NCBI RefSeq assembly: GCF_024626525.1
Contig: NZ_JANJGU010000013.1
Location: 1 to 64,000, forward strand
DNA length: 64,000 bases
Direction of reading: 5' to 3'
Source: Lederbergia panacisoli
GTDB lineage: Bacteria > Bacillota > Bacilli > Bacillales > Bacillaceae_C
This document shows positions 32,601 through 41,866 of this stretch, one piece after another. The notes below the pieces were generated by a model. The model was not told the DNA's origin and made no database searches. It worked only from the letters and a program-made list of their open reading frames with translations. Position numbers and translations under genes: made by a program. Every line of letters begins with the position of its first letter. Position 1 is the first letter of the stretch.

Positions 32601-35473
32601 TAATCTTCACCTAACTTTATGGCTTGATGAATTTTTATTTTTCTCAAGAAGCCAATTAATATGGCGGATCCCAGGATGAGCATTAGCGCCGAGAATATAT
32701 AGATCTTCGCTTCGTCGCTTGCATCCGAAATGACAGTAAATGGAGGCATCAAGTCTCTAACATTCATCGAAAGCTTGAACAATGGTACGAATAATTGACT
32801 TGTCACTCCACCTACAATGATTCCGAGAATACATGCAAATCCGGAGGTCAAAACTTGTTCAGAAACTAATATCCCAATTAATTTCGGCATTGGAATCCCC
32901 ATTGCCCGGTAAATACCATATTGCAATGTTCTCGACTTGATTGTCAGTACCCAGTATAAAAGGAAACCGATAAATGAAATCAATAATGATATAAGGAAAC
33001 CTAGTGTCATTGTACCATTTAATCCTAACAATAAGGCTCCATTTTTCAAATCTGTAATTTGTGGATTGACGTCATTCATAACTGTAACTGGAATTTTAGC
33101 ATCTTTAATTGCTTGATAAAATTCAGCCCGAGGTGTATCTGGTTTCAATTTTAGCCAAACCTCATACGGCTCAAGTCCGAGCATATTCTGGACAAATGGC
33201 AGGTTGGCAACAATTAGTGCTCCCTCTGATCTATTTTCGTCCAATTTTTCCAGAGGGTTAAAGGATGGCCAATAATCAATGATTCCATATACGACAAATT
33301 CAGCGTAATCGGATCCAGCCCATTGCATGGAAATATAATCGCCTTGCTTAAGATCCAACGCTTCGGCTGCCTTTTTTGAAACAAGGACGGCACTAGGCTC
33401 ATTGGCAATAAGGTTCAAATACTGGAACCAATGATGCGGCAATAAAGAAGGCTTAAACCATGCTGTTTCTCCAAATGCCTTCGGTTCTACTGCCATTAAT
33501 GTTGGATAATGGATGCTTTTTCCACTTGGTGTTGTAACAGAAACGGAATCCTTTTTAAACACTTTAGCCGCTTTATCCACTTGCTCTAATTTTTGAATCG
33601 GATCAAACGGTGGTTCCGTATAAACTATCGGTTCGATTTCTTCAATAGCAGCATCCGATCCACCGCCCCCTTCAGGTCCACTCGGACTTGGCGGAGTATA
33701 ACCGCTGTTCAAAGGTCGGCTGCTTTCCCATCTTAGCAGCATACGGATTTCCGAACCATTTTTGTATAATAATTGTTCTTCTAAGTTTGTATTGATTGTT
33801 CGGGCAGCACTTGCACTGAACACACCCATCCCAATCGTCATAACTAAGAACAACATTAGAAACTGGTATTGTTTTGTAGATCGACTTACTTGTAAAAATG
33901 TACTATATAGCGATACCGGCCAGAACTTTTCGCCAATTTTATAAATCAACTTCAAAATCAACGGATAAATTCTTAAAGCCACTAGCCCTAAGCCGATGAT
34001 GAAAAGAGCAGGCATGAAAAATAGTTCCGGGTCAATCATTATATCAGAACTCTCAACATCGATTGATTGTAGTACCTTTTGACTGCGGTTGAAAGCCATT
34101 AGCCCATAAATAGAGATTCCCAAAACGGCCAATTCAAAAATTACTGTATACCAAGGTACTTTTCCTACATCTCGGGCTGATTGTTGCTTATGATTAACAA
34201 TGCTTTGCCCAGAAGCTCTATAAACTGGAATCATAATCATGATGATAGAAGCCAATACTGCTACTAATGCATACGTGTATGATTTCATCGAAAGTTTCAC
34301 TGGCAATGCCGATCGTTGAATAAATTCCAAGAATCCATTGGAAGCGCCGAGTAATTTACATAGTTGCAAGCCAATGAGTGGGCCAATCAATAGCGCAATT
34401 GCTCCTAAAATGGCAATTTCAATAAAGTAGATTCCGAGAATCTGAAAACGACTTGCTCCTCGACTAGTAAAGACTGCGATTTCATTTAATTGCCGTTCAA
34501 TGATTAAACGAGAAATCATATATAAATAAATGGCAAGCATAATAAGTACCGGGACATTCAGCGACCATAGCATGGTCGTCATTTGCTTTCCTTTATTGTC
34601 ATATGATTTTAGAATATTTTTGATTGGGAAATTAAATAAAATAGTAGCTTTTTTAACACTTGATACTTCAGATTTCAACTTTGATTCCATACGAAGCAAC
34701 ATTGGAAAATGACTGTCCTCGATTTTATGGTAATCAAAGGCAGAGCTAAATCTGCCAATTCCTAAGATCTCTTCATGCTTTTGTATCAATTCACTTCTAA
34801 ACCATTTTTCATTAACAATGAAATCATCGTTAAATGATTGCGGAATAAGGGACCAAAATGGATTTTCAACTGATTTCGGCTGGAATGTCCCCACAGGTTT
34901 TATAATAAACTGATGATCTTTTTCACTGCCGACGACAAATGTAGTCCCAAGCACCATGCTCCTTTTAACTAATGCCGTTTCTGAAACAAGCGCCTCAACG
35001 ACCCCATCTACAGCTTTATCACTAGGATATGTACCGTCGGTAATTTTGATATGCTCCTCAAAACTGGTTATCATCAGCAATTTGGCTGCATTTTGAGACT
35101 GTCCTCTTCTTTCTTCTTCTTCAAACATTGTTCTAAGCGGGGTTGTAGCAATTAAATTAACATCCGCTACTACTGGTATTCCAGCACTTTCTACAATATT
35201 CTTCTTAATATCTTCTACCTTAGCAAGTGATTCAGCTGGTTTTTTTACTATAGAATTTGCAAAGGTATCAGAAAATGAAAATTCACCAGGATATTGATTT
35301 TTTTTCACTTGATGATCTTCTAATTCTCGAACCAATAACTTTTGTAAAACGCTGGATGTATAAGTTGGAATACTTGAAACAAGTGAAACGGTTATGATTA
35401 AACCGAGGAATAAGCTTCCGGTCAGCCAGCGATTATTTAGCATCTTACGAAAAATTAACTTTATGATAGCCAC
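32600..35473 (-). CDS. FtsX/MacB-type ABC transporter permease
   Basis: This large export permease has 957 residues and about ten membrane segments. One lies at the N-terminus. Further groups are at about 300-330, 345-385, 400-420, 440-460, 485-505 and 535-555. Three more are near the C-terminus. Two FtsX domains flank extracytoplasmic domains at 40-290 and 570-820. A proline/glycine-rich linker (SGYTPPSPSGPEGGGG) is near residue 600. The start is GTG at 35473 with GGAGGG eight bases upstream. It is the third gene of the operon after an ATPase and a lipoprotein adaptor. The substrate is unknown. Peptide, lipid or antimicrobial export is usual for the family. Confidence 0.85.
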   Translation of the reverse strand: MAIIKLIFRKMLNNRWLTGSLFLGLIITVSLVSSIPTYTSSVLQKLLVRELEDHQVKKNQYPGEFSFSDTFANSIVKKPAESLAKVEDIKKNIVESAGIPVVADVNLIATTPLRTMFEEEERRGQSQNAAKLLMITSFEEHIKITDGTYPSDKAVDGVVEALVSETALVKRSMVLGTTFVVGSEKDHQFIIKPVGTFQPKSVENPFWSLIPQSFNDDFIVNEKWFRSELIQKHEEILGIGRFSSAFDYHKIEDSHFPMLLRMESKLKSEVSSVKKATILFNFPIKNILKSYDNKGKQMTTMLWSLNVPVLIMLAIYLYMISRLIIERQLNEIAVFTSRGASRFQILGIYFIEIAILGAIALLIGPLIGLQLCKLLGASNGFLEFIQRSALPVKLSMKSYTYALVAVLASIIMIMIPVYRASGQSIVNHKQQSARDVGKVPWYTVIFELAVLGISIYGLMAFNRSQKVLQSIDVESSDIMIDPELFFMPALFIIGLGLVALRIYPLILKLIYKIGEKFWPVSLYSTFLQVSRSTKQYQFLMLFLVMTIGMGVFSASAARTINTNLEEQLLYKNGSEIRMLLRWESSRPLNSGYTPPSPSGPEGGGGSDAAIEEIEPIVYTEPPFDPIQKLEQVDKAAKVFKKDSVSVTTPSGKSIHYPTLMAVEPKAFGETAWFKPSLLPHHWFQYLNLIANEPSAVLVSKKAAEALDLKQGDYISMQWAGSDYAEFVVYGIIDYWPSFNPLEKLDENRSEGALIVANLPFVQNMLGLEPYEVWLKLKPDTPRAEFYQAIKDAKIPVTVMNDVNPQITDLKNGALLLGLNGTMTLGFLISLLISFIGFLLYWVLTIKSRTLQYGIYRAMGIPMPKLIGILVSEQVLTSGFACILGIIVGGVTSQLFVPLFKLSMNVRDLMPPFTVISDASDEAKIYIFSALMLILGSAILIGFLRKIKIHQAIKLGED

Positions 35474-35486
35474 GGACTTATCCCTC

Positions 35487-36536
35487 CTACTTTAAGATGA
35501 TGACGTCCCCTTCATCGAGTCCTTTTAGCACTTCCACTTCTGTAGAAGAAATAATTCCGACTTCCACGTCTACTTCACGCTTTGTATTATCAACCATAAT
35601 TTGAACATAGTTTCTACCCACTGTTGTACGAAGGCCATTTTTCGGAATGACAAGCGTATCCTTTTTCTTAGCTGTTATAATTTCAATACCAGCGATGTCT
35701 CCAACTTTTACATCTTTAGGAAGCTTTTCAACTTCTACAAGGATAGATTTGCTATATAAATCTGGATTTTGTTCATAAATATCCGCAGGAACATCCTTAG
35801 GTGTTTGTACCACTTCTCCTTTTATTTCTTCACCTTTAATATTCGTTACAGTATCCATTCCAAGCTTTACATCTGCTAAATCATTTGCATTCATAGCCGT
35901 GTATTGAATTTGCAGCTGCGTTGTTTCTGCTACTTGGAATAAGGATTCATAGGCAGGAACGCCTTGTCCTTGACGAATTTCAGTAACAAATGTAATCACT
36001 CCATCAATCGGAGATACAATTTTCGATTCGGCCATCTGATTATTCATAAAATAAAGACGATTATTAATACTTTGGACGTCTAATTTTCCCATTTCAATGG
36101 AATATTTATCGTCTTCATGTGCTTCCATTTGCTGAAGCCTTAATTGGGCTTTTTTCAAATCAATATAGGCTTGATCGATTTCAAAAGCGAGGTTTCCAGT
36201 TTCTAATTCTGCTAGAGTTTGTCCTTTTTTAACTAAGTCTCCTTCTCTTACATGGACCTTTTTTAAGCGCCCGCCATCTTTTGTATAGTATAAATCTTGA
36301 TGACTTGTTGGAACTAATGTCCCAGAGCCTTTAACTCTTTTAATGATCTCAGCCTTTTTCACTTCAGCTGTTTCATAGTCGAGTTTAGCTGGTTCAACGA
36401 GCGGTGGAGCTAATACCGGTTCTTCCTTAGGTAAAAAAGTACAACCACTTAAAAAAATCGAAATTAATGCTAAAGCCCCTAATAAATAGTAAACATTTAG
36501 TCTATTAGATGATAATTTTCTGTTGTTCTTTTGCAA
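35487..36536 (-). CDS. RND/HlyD-type adaptor lipoprotein of an ABC exporter
   Basis: This is a membrane-fusion-type adaptor. A signal with lipobox IFLSGC predicts lipid anchoring outside the membrane. A barrel-sandwich (biotinyl-lipoyl-like) half motif KVHVREGDLVKKGQTLAELE follows, then a short coiled-coil hairpin (residues 120-160), then the second half SPIDGVITFVTEIRQGQGVP and a beta-barrel domain. The start is set to TTG at 36536 because GGAGG lies nine bases before it. The longer frame from 36563 has no ribosome site. It overlaps the upstream ATPase gene by 32 bases. In Gram-positive MacAB-like systems such proteins (YknX type) assist the permease from outside. Confidence 0.85.
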   Translation of the reverse strand: MQKNNRKLSSNRLNVYYLLGALALISIFLSGCTFLPKEEPVLAPPLVEPAKLDYETAEVKKAEIIKRVKGSGTLVPTSHQDLYYTKDGGRLKKVHVREGDLVKKGQTLAELETGNLAFEIDQAYIDLKKAQLRLQQMEAHEDDKYSIEMGKLDVQSINNRLYFMNNQMAESKIVSPIDGVITFVTEIRQGQGVPAYESLFQVAETTQLQIQYTAMNANDLADVKLGMDTVTNIKGEEIKGEVVQTPKDVPADIYEQNPDLYSKSILVEVEKLPKDVKVGDIAGIEIITAKKKDTLVIPKNGLRTTVGRNYVQIMVDNTKREVDVEVGIISSTEVEVLKGLDEGDVIILK

Positions 36537-37200
36537 TTTTCCGATCCTCCAATGTATAAACATGATCTATTATTTCGAGAATGCCAGGGTCATGGGTTGT
36601 CATTACAATCGTCGTCGTTCTACTTTTCACCAGTTCCTGAAAAGCGCTAATAATATTAAAGGCTGTTTTCGTGTCTAATTCAGCTGTAGGCTCATCCGCC
36701 AGCAATAAAGCCGGCTTTGTTGCGATCGCTCTTGCAATGGCAACCCTTTGCTGCTCTCCACCGGATATTTCAAATGGGCGGTGTTTAATACGCTTCGATA
36801 ATCCAACGAGTTCAATCGCTTCCTTTATTTTATCTGCCCATTCTGCGCGGGGTACTCCTGCAATTCTAAGTCCAAACTCGATATTTTCTTCCACTGTCAT
36901 GAGTGGGACGAGTCCATAAGACTGAAACACGAAACCCATTTTATTTCTACGCAGCTCAGAACGCTGCTTTTCATTGTATTTACTGATTGGACTTCCTTCT
37001 ATATATATTTCTCCACCAGTTGGTTTATCGAGAGCACCAATTAAATTCAACAAAGTTGTTTTTCCTGATCCAGACCTTCCCCTAAGTGCTACCAACTGGT
37101 ATGGCTCAATTGATAAATTAATTTGATCCAAAATCTCTACTTTTTTATTTCCTGATCCAAAAGACTTGCTTATATTTTCAATTCTTACAACTGGTTCCAT
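36505..37200 (-). CDS. ABC transporter ATP-binding protein, MacB/LolD type
   Basis: A compact export ATPase of 231 residues. Walker A is GRSGSGKTTL, Q-loop FVFQSYGLVP, signature ISGGEQQRVAIA, Walker B LLLADEP, and the switch histidine MTTHD. First gene of the four-gene exporter operon. ATG at 37200 is preceded by AAAGGTGC. Because the operon encodes two ATPases but only one permease, the proteins may form a heterodimer, or one may have another function. A sigma-A promoter and a CcpA-type site are seen upstream. Confidence 0.92.
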   Translation of the reverse strand: MEPVVRIENISKSFGSGNKKVEILDQINLSIEPYQLVALRGRSGSGKTTLLNLIGALDKPTGGEIYIEGSPISKYNEKQRSELRRNKMGFVFQSYGLVPLMTVEENIEFGLRIAGVPRAEWADKIKEAIELVGLSKRIKHRPFEISGGEQQRVAIARAIATKPALLLADEPTAELDTKTAFNIISAFQELVKSRTTTIVMTTHDPGILEIIDHVYTLEDRKIAKEQQKIII

Positions 37201-37283
37201 TTTTACAGCACCTTTCTATCATTTCTGGATGCTTACCCCCACATGCTTAGATGACCACCCCTTTTAACGCACGAAACCTATGA

Positions 37284-37298
37284 AGTCAGCGCTTACAA
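37284..37298 (-). promoter_or_regulatory. catabolite-responsive element (cre, CcpA site)
   Basis: Minus strand TTGTAAGCGCTGACT fits every position of WTGNAANCGNWNNCW. It lies between the exporter promoter (-10 at 37370) and the first gene, about 70 bases downstream of the -10. This is a position for roadblock repression by CcpA. Confidence 0.6.
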
Positions 37299-37369
37299 TG
37301 TATTTTTTACAATGAATTAATGAATATCATACTTTAGTCATAAAATTATGTCAGTTTTCGCATAACTTT

Positions 37370-37398
37370 ATCATATTATTGATGAATCCAAACGTCAA
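37370..37398 (-). promoter_or_regulatory. sigma-A promoter of the ABC exporter operon
   Basis: Minus strand -35 TTGACG (37393-37398) and -10 TATGAT (37370-37375) are 17 bases apart. The untranslated leader would be about 160 bases. Confidence 0.6.
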
Positions 37399-37428
37399 TG
37401 TGATTTTACAAGTATTTTACATTTATAT

Positions 37429-37484
37429 AAAGGCTGCACCTTAATCTAAAATACTTACATTTTAAATTCAAGGGTACAGCCTTT
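37429..37484 (-). terminator. probable terminator of the araM-GH127 unit
   Basis: AAAGGCTGCACC (37429-37440) pairs with GGGTACAGCCTTT (37472-37484) across a 31-base loop, 12 bases past the GH127 stop. The T-run is moderate. Confidence 0.6.
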
Positions 37485-37495
37485 GATATCAAGAC

Positions 37496-39406
37496 TTAAT
37501 TCTCATTAAGCCAAACAAGCATTTCACCTGGCTTGCGATTACACCAAGCAAAATATGGAACAGCTTTTAATGTATGAGATTGATATTTCTCTTCTGCTGC
37601 TTTATATAAAGCTTGCCCCCAATGCGATTCTTCCAATCTAGCGGCCTCTGCTTGAATGACCACAACCCCTCCTAAAAGATCCCCATCAAAATATGCTTCT
37701 AATCTAGCATTTTGTGGCAAAGAGATATTCGGTAAGTTCGCTCCATTGTCTACTTCTTCTATGCAATAAACGATTGGGCCTCTTTGCAAAGCAGTTTTTC
37801 CCGCATTCTCCCTTACACGCGGATGGGCTTTCATTCGTTCCACCGGCATGTCAAATTTTAATTCTATTTGATCATCCGGATTCCAGGTGCGCGTCAAATA
37901 CATATATCCATTAACAGTATTTTCAACTGCTACATTTTCTCCGTTTACTTTTAAATCTGCTTTTCTGCACCAACCTGGAATTCTTAAGGCGACCGTAAAC
38001 TCGGTAGCTGCTTCAGGTGAAACAGAAATCAATACAGCGCCATCCCACGGATACTCTGTTTTTTGAACAATATTTACTTTTTTTCCATTAAACTCAAATG
38101 ATGCTTCGTTCCCCATATATAAATTTACGAAAATCTCATTATTACGCTCTGTATAAATATATTGGCCGTTTGAAGCAATTAACCTAGCAAGATTCGGCGG
38201 ACAGCAAGCACAGTTAAACCACTTTTGCCGAACCGGTTTTACATGTCTTTTTTCATGCCGAGAACAAGCTTCCGGCCAGACTTCAAGCGGATTTACGTAA
38301 AAAAACTTTTTCCCATCAAGTTCCATTCCGCTAATCGTTCCATTATATAGCGCTCTTTCCATCACGTCTGCATATGAAGAATTCACTTCCAGGTTCAGCA
38401 TTCGCCTTGCCCAAAATACTAATCCAATTGAAGCGCATGTTTCCGTGTAAGAAAGATCATTAGGCAAATCATAGTCAAAACTAAATGCTTCACCGAACTC
38501 ACTTGACCCAATTCCAGCTGTTATGTACATTTGCTTATTCGTTACATTATCCCACAGCGTCTTACATGCTTCCTTAAGAGTGGCATCTCCTGTTTTTTCA
38601 GCAAGGTCTGCCATTGCTGCATACATATACATAGCACGAACAGAGTGGCCAACCGCCTCCTTTTGTTCACGCACAGGTAGATGGGATTGGCTGTATTTAT
38701 AACTGCCAAAGTACCAAAAAGGATTATTGTCGCCACGCGCTTCACTTTCTTTATCAAAAAAGTGCGGTTGCTTCCCGCGTTCTTCTATAAAAAACGTACT
38801 CAATTTTAAGTATTTTTCGTTTCCTGTCACTTCATATAGCTTCACAAGGGCGAGCTCAATTTCTTGGTGTCCATCATACCCTTGGATTTTCCCTTCTTCC
38901 ACGCCAAAAACAGAATCAATATAATCCGCAAACCTGCACATAATGTCCAATAATTCACGTTTACCAGTCGCTCTATAATAAGCAACCGCTGCCTCCATCA
39001 TATGACCCGCGCAATATAGCTCATGCTGATCCCGTAAATTCGTCCACCTTGCCTCAGGTTCTTTTACGGTAAAATATGTATTTAAATATCCATCTTCTTG
39101 TTGCGCTTTTCCGAGTAATGCGATCAACTCATCCGCAATTTTTTCCAACTCCGGATTTGGATCAGTCGCTAAACTATACGCAACCGCTTCCAACCATTTC
39201 GCCACATCACTATCTTGAAAAACAAATCCGTGGTACTCCCCTTCGGCTACACCGGCTGCAATTCGAATATTTTCGATTGCATGGCTTTTCGCCGCTCCCT
39301 CAATACGGTCGTTTAAAGCCTCCCACTGATAAGGAATTACTTCATCTCGAACAATATCCATATACCTGCGCCAGAACGTATCCGTTACTTTTGGTTGACT
39401 TAACAT
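37496..39406 (-). CDS. beta-L-arabinofuranosidase, glycoside hydrolase family 127
   Basis: This retaining enzyme of the HypBA1 type removes beta-L-arabinofuranose from arabino-oligosaccharides. An (alpha/alpha)6 barrel (residues 1-430) is followed by beta-sandwich domains. The nucleophile cysteine and zinc cysteines lie in QKWFNCACCPPNLARL, and YTETCASIGLVFWARRM carries a conserved cysteine and glutamate region. The length is 636 and there is no signal peptide, so it is cytoplasmic. ATG at 39406 has AAAGGAG upstream. It begins 41 bases after the araM stop, and both are controlled by a promoter carrying an AraR-like box. This agrees with L-arabinose as product. Confidence 0.92.
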   Translation of the reverse strand: MLSQPKVTDTFWRRYMDIVRDEVIPYQWEALNDRIEGAAKSHAIENIRIAAGVAEGEYHGFVFQDSDVAKWLEAVAYSLATDPNPELEKIADELIALLGKAQQEDGYLNTYFTVKEPEARWTNLRDQHELYCAGHMMEAAVAYYRATGKRELLDIMCRFADYIDSVFGVEEGKIQGYDGHQEIELALVKLYEVTGNEKYLKLSTFFIEERGKQPHFFDKESEARGDNNPFWYFGSYKYSQSHLPVREQKEAVGHSVRAMYMYAAMADLAEKTGDATLKEACKTLWDNVTNKQMYITAGIGSSEFGEAFSFDYDLPNDLSYTETCASIGLVFWARRMLNLEVNSSYADVMERALYNGTISGMELDGKKFFYVNPLEVWPEACSRHEKRHVKPVRQKWFNCACCPPNLARLIASNGQYIYTERNNEIFVNLYMGNEASFEFNGKKVNIVQKTEYPWDGAVLISVSPEAATEFTVALRIPGWCRKADLKVNGENVAVENTVNGYMYLTRTWNPDDQIELKFDMPVERMKAHPRVRENAGKTALQRGPIVYCIEEVDNGANLPNISLPQNARLEAYFDGDLLGGVVVIQAEAARLEESHWGQALYKAAEEKYQSHTLKAVPYFAWCNRKPGEMLVWLNEN

Positions 39407-39447
39407 TATTTTCAGCTCCTTTGAATTTTATTCTTGCAAAATTCTTC

Positions 39448-40626
39448 TTACTGACTGAGCTTGATGTTATAACACTTCAACATTGTAAAACGGTCTCTCA
39501 ATAAATGGGCTTCCTTTAAACTTCTTTCAACTAGTTGTCCACTAATGTTTAATTCTTCTGGCGTTGTTGGACCTCCGACTTGTTTTAGGAGGGCAGTTAG
39601 CTTCTCTTCATTTGGAATTCTCTCTACGATCTCAGCAATTTTATCGCTTCGATCGTTTAATGCTTTTGGTAATAGTTCACCCGATTCACACCATTTGTGA
39701 TAAAGCGTTGCTAGTAAGACAGAACTGACACCTACTTTTGCACCGTGCAATACTTGACGGCGGTTTTTCTGTAAAAATTCCATTTCCCAATAATGCGATA
39801 GATGGTGTTCTCCACCTGAAGCAGGATGGGATTGCCCAAATACTAGCATCGCTAGCCCTGATTGAATAAGGGAAGTTAGTAAAATTCGAATGCCTTCTTC
39901 GTCCCCTGCAGCAATTTTATCTGCTTTATCTACACAATTCTCCAAAGCTTCTTTCGTTATCGATGCGGCAAGTGGACAATAAGGCTCGTCAGCTATGAAT
40001 CTACCAAAATTCCAGTCAGCAAGAGATGTATATTTCGCTAACATGTCACCAAATCCAGCTGCTGTCATCTCCTTCGGGGCATTTACGAGAACATCGATAT
40101 CTCCAAAAAGGGCGATGGGTGATACCGTTTGAAACGTCTTTTTAACACCACGAATTATTAATGGAGCTCCAATGGAAGTGAAACCATCAACGGAAGCAGC
40201 TGTTGGAATTGATATAAAAGGTTTTCCTGATTTAGCACTGCAAAATCTAGTAATATCATGCAGTGTCCCTGAGCCTACTGCAAGAAGGGCATCAGTATGT
40301 TCATCCATTTCTAAGAGGGCTTGAACAATCGACACTTCATCTGCTACGACGTCGCCGATTTTATTCGGTTCGATTAGGCAAACAGAACATTCAATATTGG
40401 CATTTCGTATCGTTTCTTCAAGCTTTTCCCCCGCAGCCTCAAATGTGTTATGATCCGCTACGAGAAGAACTCGCTTAAAGCTTTTTTTTAAAAGAAATGA
40501 CGTGCATGTTGAAAAAGCATCGGAGCTAATAACCATCTTTTCAATCGGAATATGATGATGGTCATGTCCACAGCTGCATGTAGTACTTAAAGCTTCTATT
40601 TCGCCAATCATTTCTTCTAATTTCAT
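39448..40626 (-). CDS. araM: sn-glycerol-1-phosphate dehydrogenase, AraM/EgsA type
   Basis: This reduces dihydroxyacetone phosphate to sn-glycerol 1-phosphate with NAD(P)H. It has a GldA/dehydroquinate-synthase fold with the nucleotide loop AVGSGTLHDITRFCSAKSG, IPTAASVDGFTS, and metal ligands in AAGFGDMLAKYTSLADW and GQSHPASGGEHHLSH. The N-terminus has the Cys/His-rich CSCGHDHHHIP. The length is 392. ATG at 40626 follows AAAGGAGGGG. In B. subtilis araM lies in the arabinose operon and its enzyme (nickel-dependent) makes archaeal-type glycerol phosphate for heptaprenyl lipids. Its pairing here with an arabinofuranosidase repeats that unexplained link with arabinose. Confidence 0.9.
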   Translation of the reverse strand: MKLEEMIGEIEALSTTCSCGHDHHHIPIEKMVISSDAFSTCTSFLLKKSFKRVLLVADHNTFEAAGEKLEETIRNANIECSVCLIEPNKIGDVVADEVSIVQALLEMDEHTDALLAVGSGTLHDITRFCSAKSGKPFISIPTAASVDGFTSIGAPLIIRGVKKTFQTVSPIALFGDIDVLVNAPKEMTAAGFGDMLAKYTSLADWNFGRFIADEPYCPLAASITKEALENCVDKADKIAAGDEEGIRILLTSLIQSGLAMLVFGQSHPASGGEHHLSHYWEMEFLQKNRRQVLHGAKVGVSSVLLATLYHKWCESGELLPKALNDRSDKIAEIVERIPNEEKLTALLKQVGGPTTPEELNISGQLVERSLKEAHLLRDRFTMLKCYNIKLSQ

Positions 40627-40653
40627 ATGTAAAAACCCCTCCTTTTCTTCAGT

Positions 40654-40669
40654 ACTTGTACGAACATGT
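40654..40669. promoter_or_regulatory. AraR-like operator
   Basis: ACTTGTACGAACATGT matches 12 of 16 positions of the B. subtilis AraR box ATTTGTACGTACAAAT, including the central TTGTACG. It overlaps the -10 end and transcription start of the araM promoter. No araR gene is in the window. Confidence 0.5.
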
Positions 40670-40694
40670 TATCATTTTAAGCTAATTAATTCAA
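40666..40694 (-). promoter_or_regulatory. sigma-A promoter of araM-GH127
   Basis: -35 TTGAAT (40689-40694) and -10 TAACAT (40666-40671) are separated by 17 bases on the minus strand, about 40 bases before the araM start. Confidence 0.55.
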
Positions 40695-40782
40695 TTATTT
40701 AAGGAATTTCATATCGTCATTTTACAATAAAAGTAAAAGATAACTTCACCTGTACGCATAACCATTCCAATCCATATTCGGA

Positions 40783-41796
40783 CTAAATTTCTACTAACGC
40801 TTTAATAACATTAGAATCCGGGTTCAACCAATCATTGAATGTTGATGGCATGTTTTCAAACTTACAGCGATGTGTGATAAATTTACTTATATTAATGTAT
40901 CCATTTTCTAAAGACTGCTTTACAAAATAAAAATCTTCTTTCGTTGCATTTCTACTGCTCAATAATGTCAACTCTTTTCTATGAAACTCAGGATCCGAAA
41001 AAGTAATTTGATCATTTACTAAACCAACAAAGACAAGTTTGCCGCCTTGCTCCGGATATTGAAAAGCAGAATTCATCGAATGAACATTTCCCGTCGCATC
41101 AAAGACTGTTTCTGGCAGTTCTCCATTAAACATTTTCCGTAATGTTGTAATGCTTTCTTCATTTGCGACAATCACATCGTCTATACCAATATTCTCTTTG
41201 CAAAATGTCAATCGTTCCTTGTTTACATCCATTGCAATGACAGTTGCACCTTCCAATTTTGCGAATGACATCACAGCTAATCCAATTGGCCCAGCACCAA
41301 TAACAAGAACTTTTTCCCCTTTGCGCAAATGCGCTCTTCTTACTGCGTGAGCCCCAATACTTAAAGGCTCAATCATTGCTGCATCGTCTAGTGTTAGTTT
41401 ATTCGTTTCTATTAAATGATCTGCTGGAACAGAGATATATTCTCTCATTCCTCCATCTTGATGTACCCCAAGTACGGATAATGTTGAACAACAATTTGTT
41501 TTACCAGACCGGCAAGCGGGGCATTCTCCGCATTCCAAATAAGGGAGAACAGATACATGATCTCCGACTTTTATTTCGGAATTGTCACCATTCACTTTTT
41601 CCACAATTCCGGATAGTTCATGTCCAAGAATCCGAGGATAAGAAAAATATGGTTGATTTCCTCTATAAGCGTGGAGATCGGTCCCGCAGATGCCAATTCT
41701 TTTTATTTGCACTAGCGCCTCTCCAGGGTGACATTTAGGTTTTTCACCATTTATCATTTTAAATAGATATGACTCATGGCATACGATTGATTTCAT
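40783..41796 (-). CDS. zinc-dependent alcohol dehydrogenase, RspB/YjjN (sorbitol dehydrogenase-like)
   Basis: This medium-chain NAD-dependent polyol or sugar-acid dehydrogenase has GICGTDLHAY and GHELSGIVE as catalytic-zinc ligands, four structural-zinc cysteines in CGECPACRSGKTNCC, and Rossmann motif VIGAGPIGLAVM. At 337 residues it resembles RspB/YjmD/YjjN (L-galactonate 5-dehydrogenase) and threonine dehydrogenases. ATG at 41796 is preferred over GTG at 41805 because AAGG is eight bases before it. A terminator-like hairpin separates it from the preceding binding protein gene. Substrate unknown; a pentose, polyol or aldonate would match the neighbours. Confidence 0.85.
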   Translation of the reverse strand: MKSIVCHESYLFKMINGEKPKCHPGEALVQIKRIGICGTDLHAYRGNQPYFSYPRILGHELSGIVEKVNGDNSEIKVGDHVSVLPYLECGECPACRSGKTNCCSTLSVLGVHQDGGMREYISVPADHLIETNKLTLDDAAMIEPLSIGAHAVRRAHLRKGEKVLVIGAGPIGLAVMSFAKLEGATVIAMDVNKERLTFCKENIGIDDVIVANEESITTLRKMFNGELPETVFDATGNVHSMNSAFQYPEQGGKLVFVGLVNDQITFSDPEFHRKELTLLSSRNATKEDFYFVKQSLENGYINISKFITHRCKFENMPSTFNDWLNPDSNVIKALVEI

Positions 41797-41823
41797 CCAT
41801 TTCACCTTCCCTAGGAATTATTG

Positions 41824-41858
41824 AAAAACAAGAGGAAGACCACATTTGTCTTCCCCTT
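41824..41858 (-). terminator. terminator after the LipO-type lipoprotein gene
   Basis: AAGAGGAAGAC (41830-41840) pairs with GTCTTCCCCTT (41848-41858), followed on the minus strand by GTTTTTC. It limits readthrough from the MFS/lipoprotein genes into the dehydrogenase. Confidence 0.7.
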
Positions 41859-41866
41859 CATTCTAT

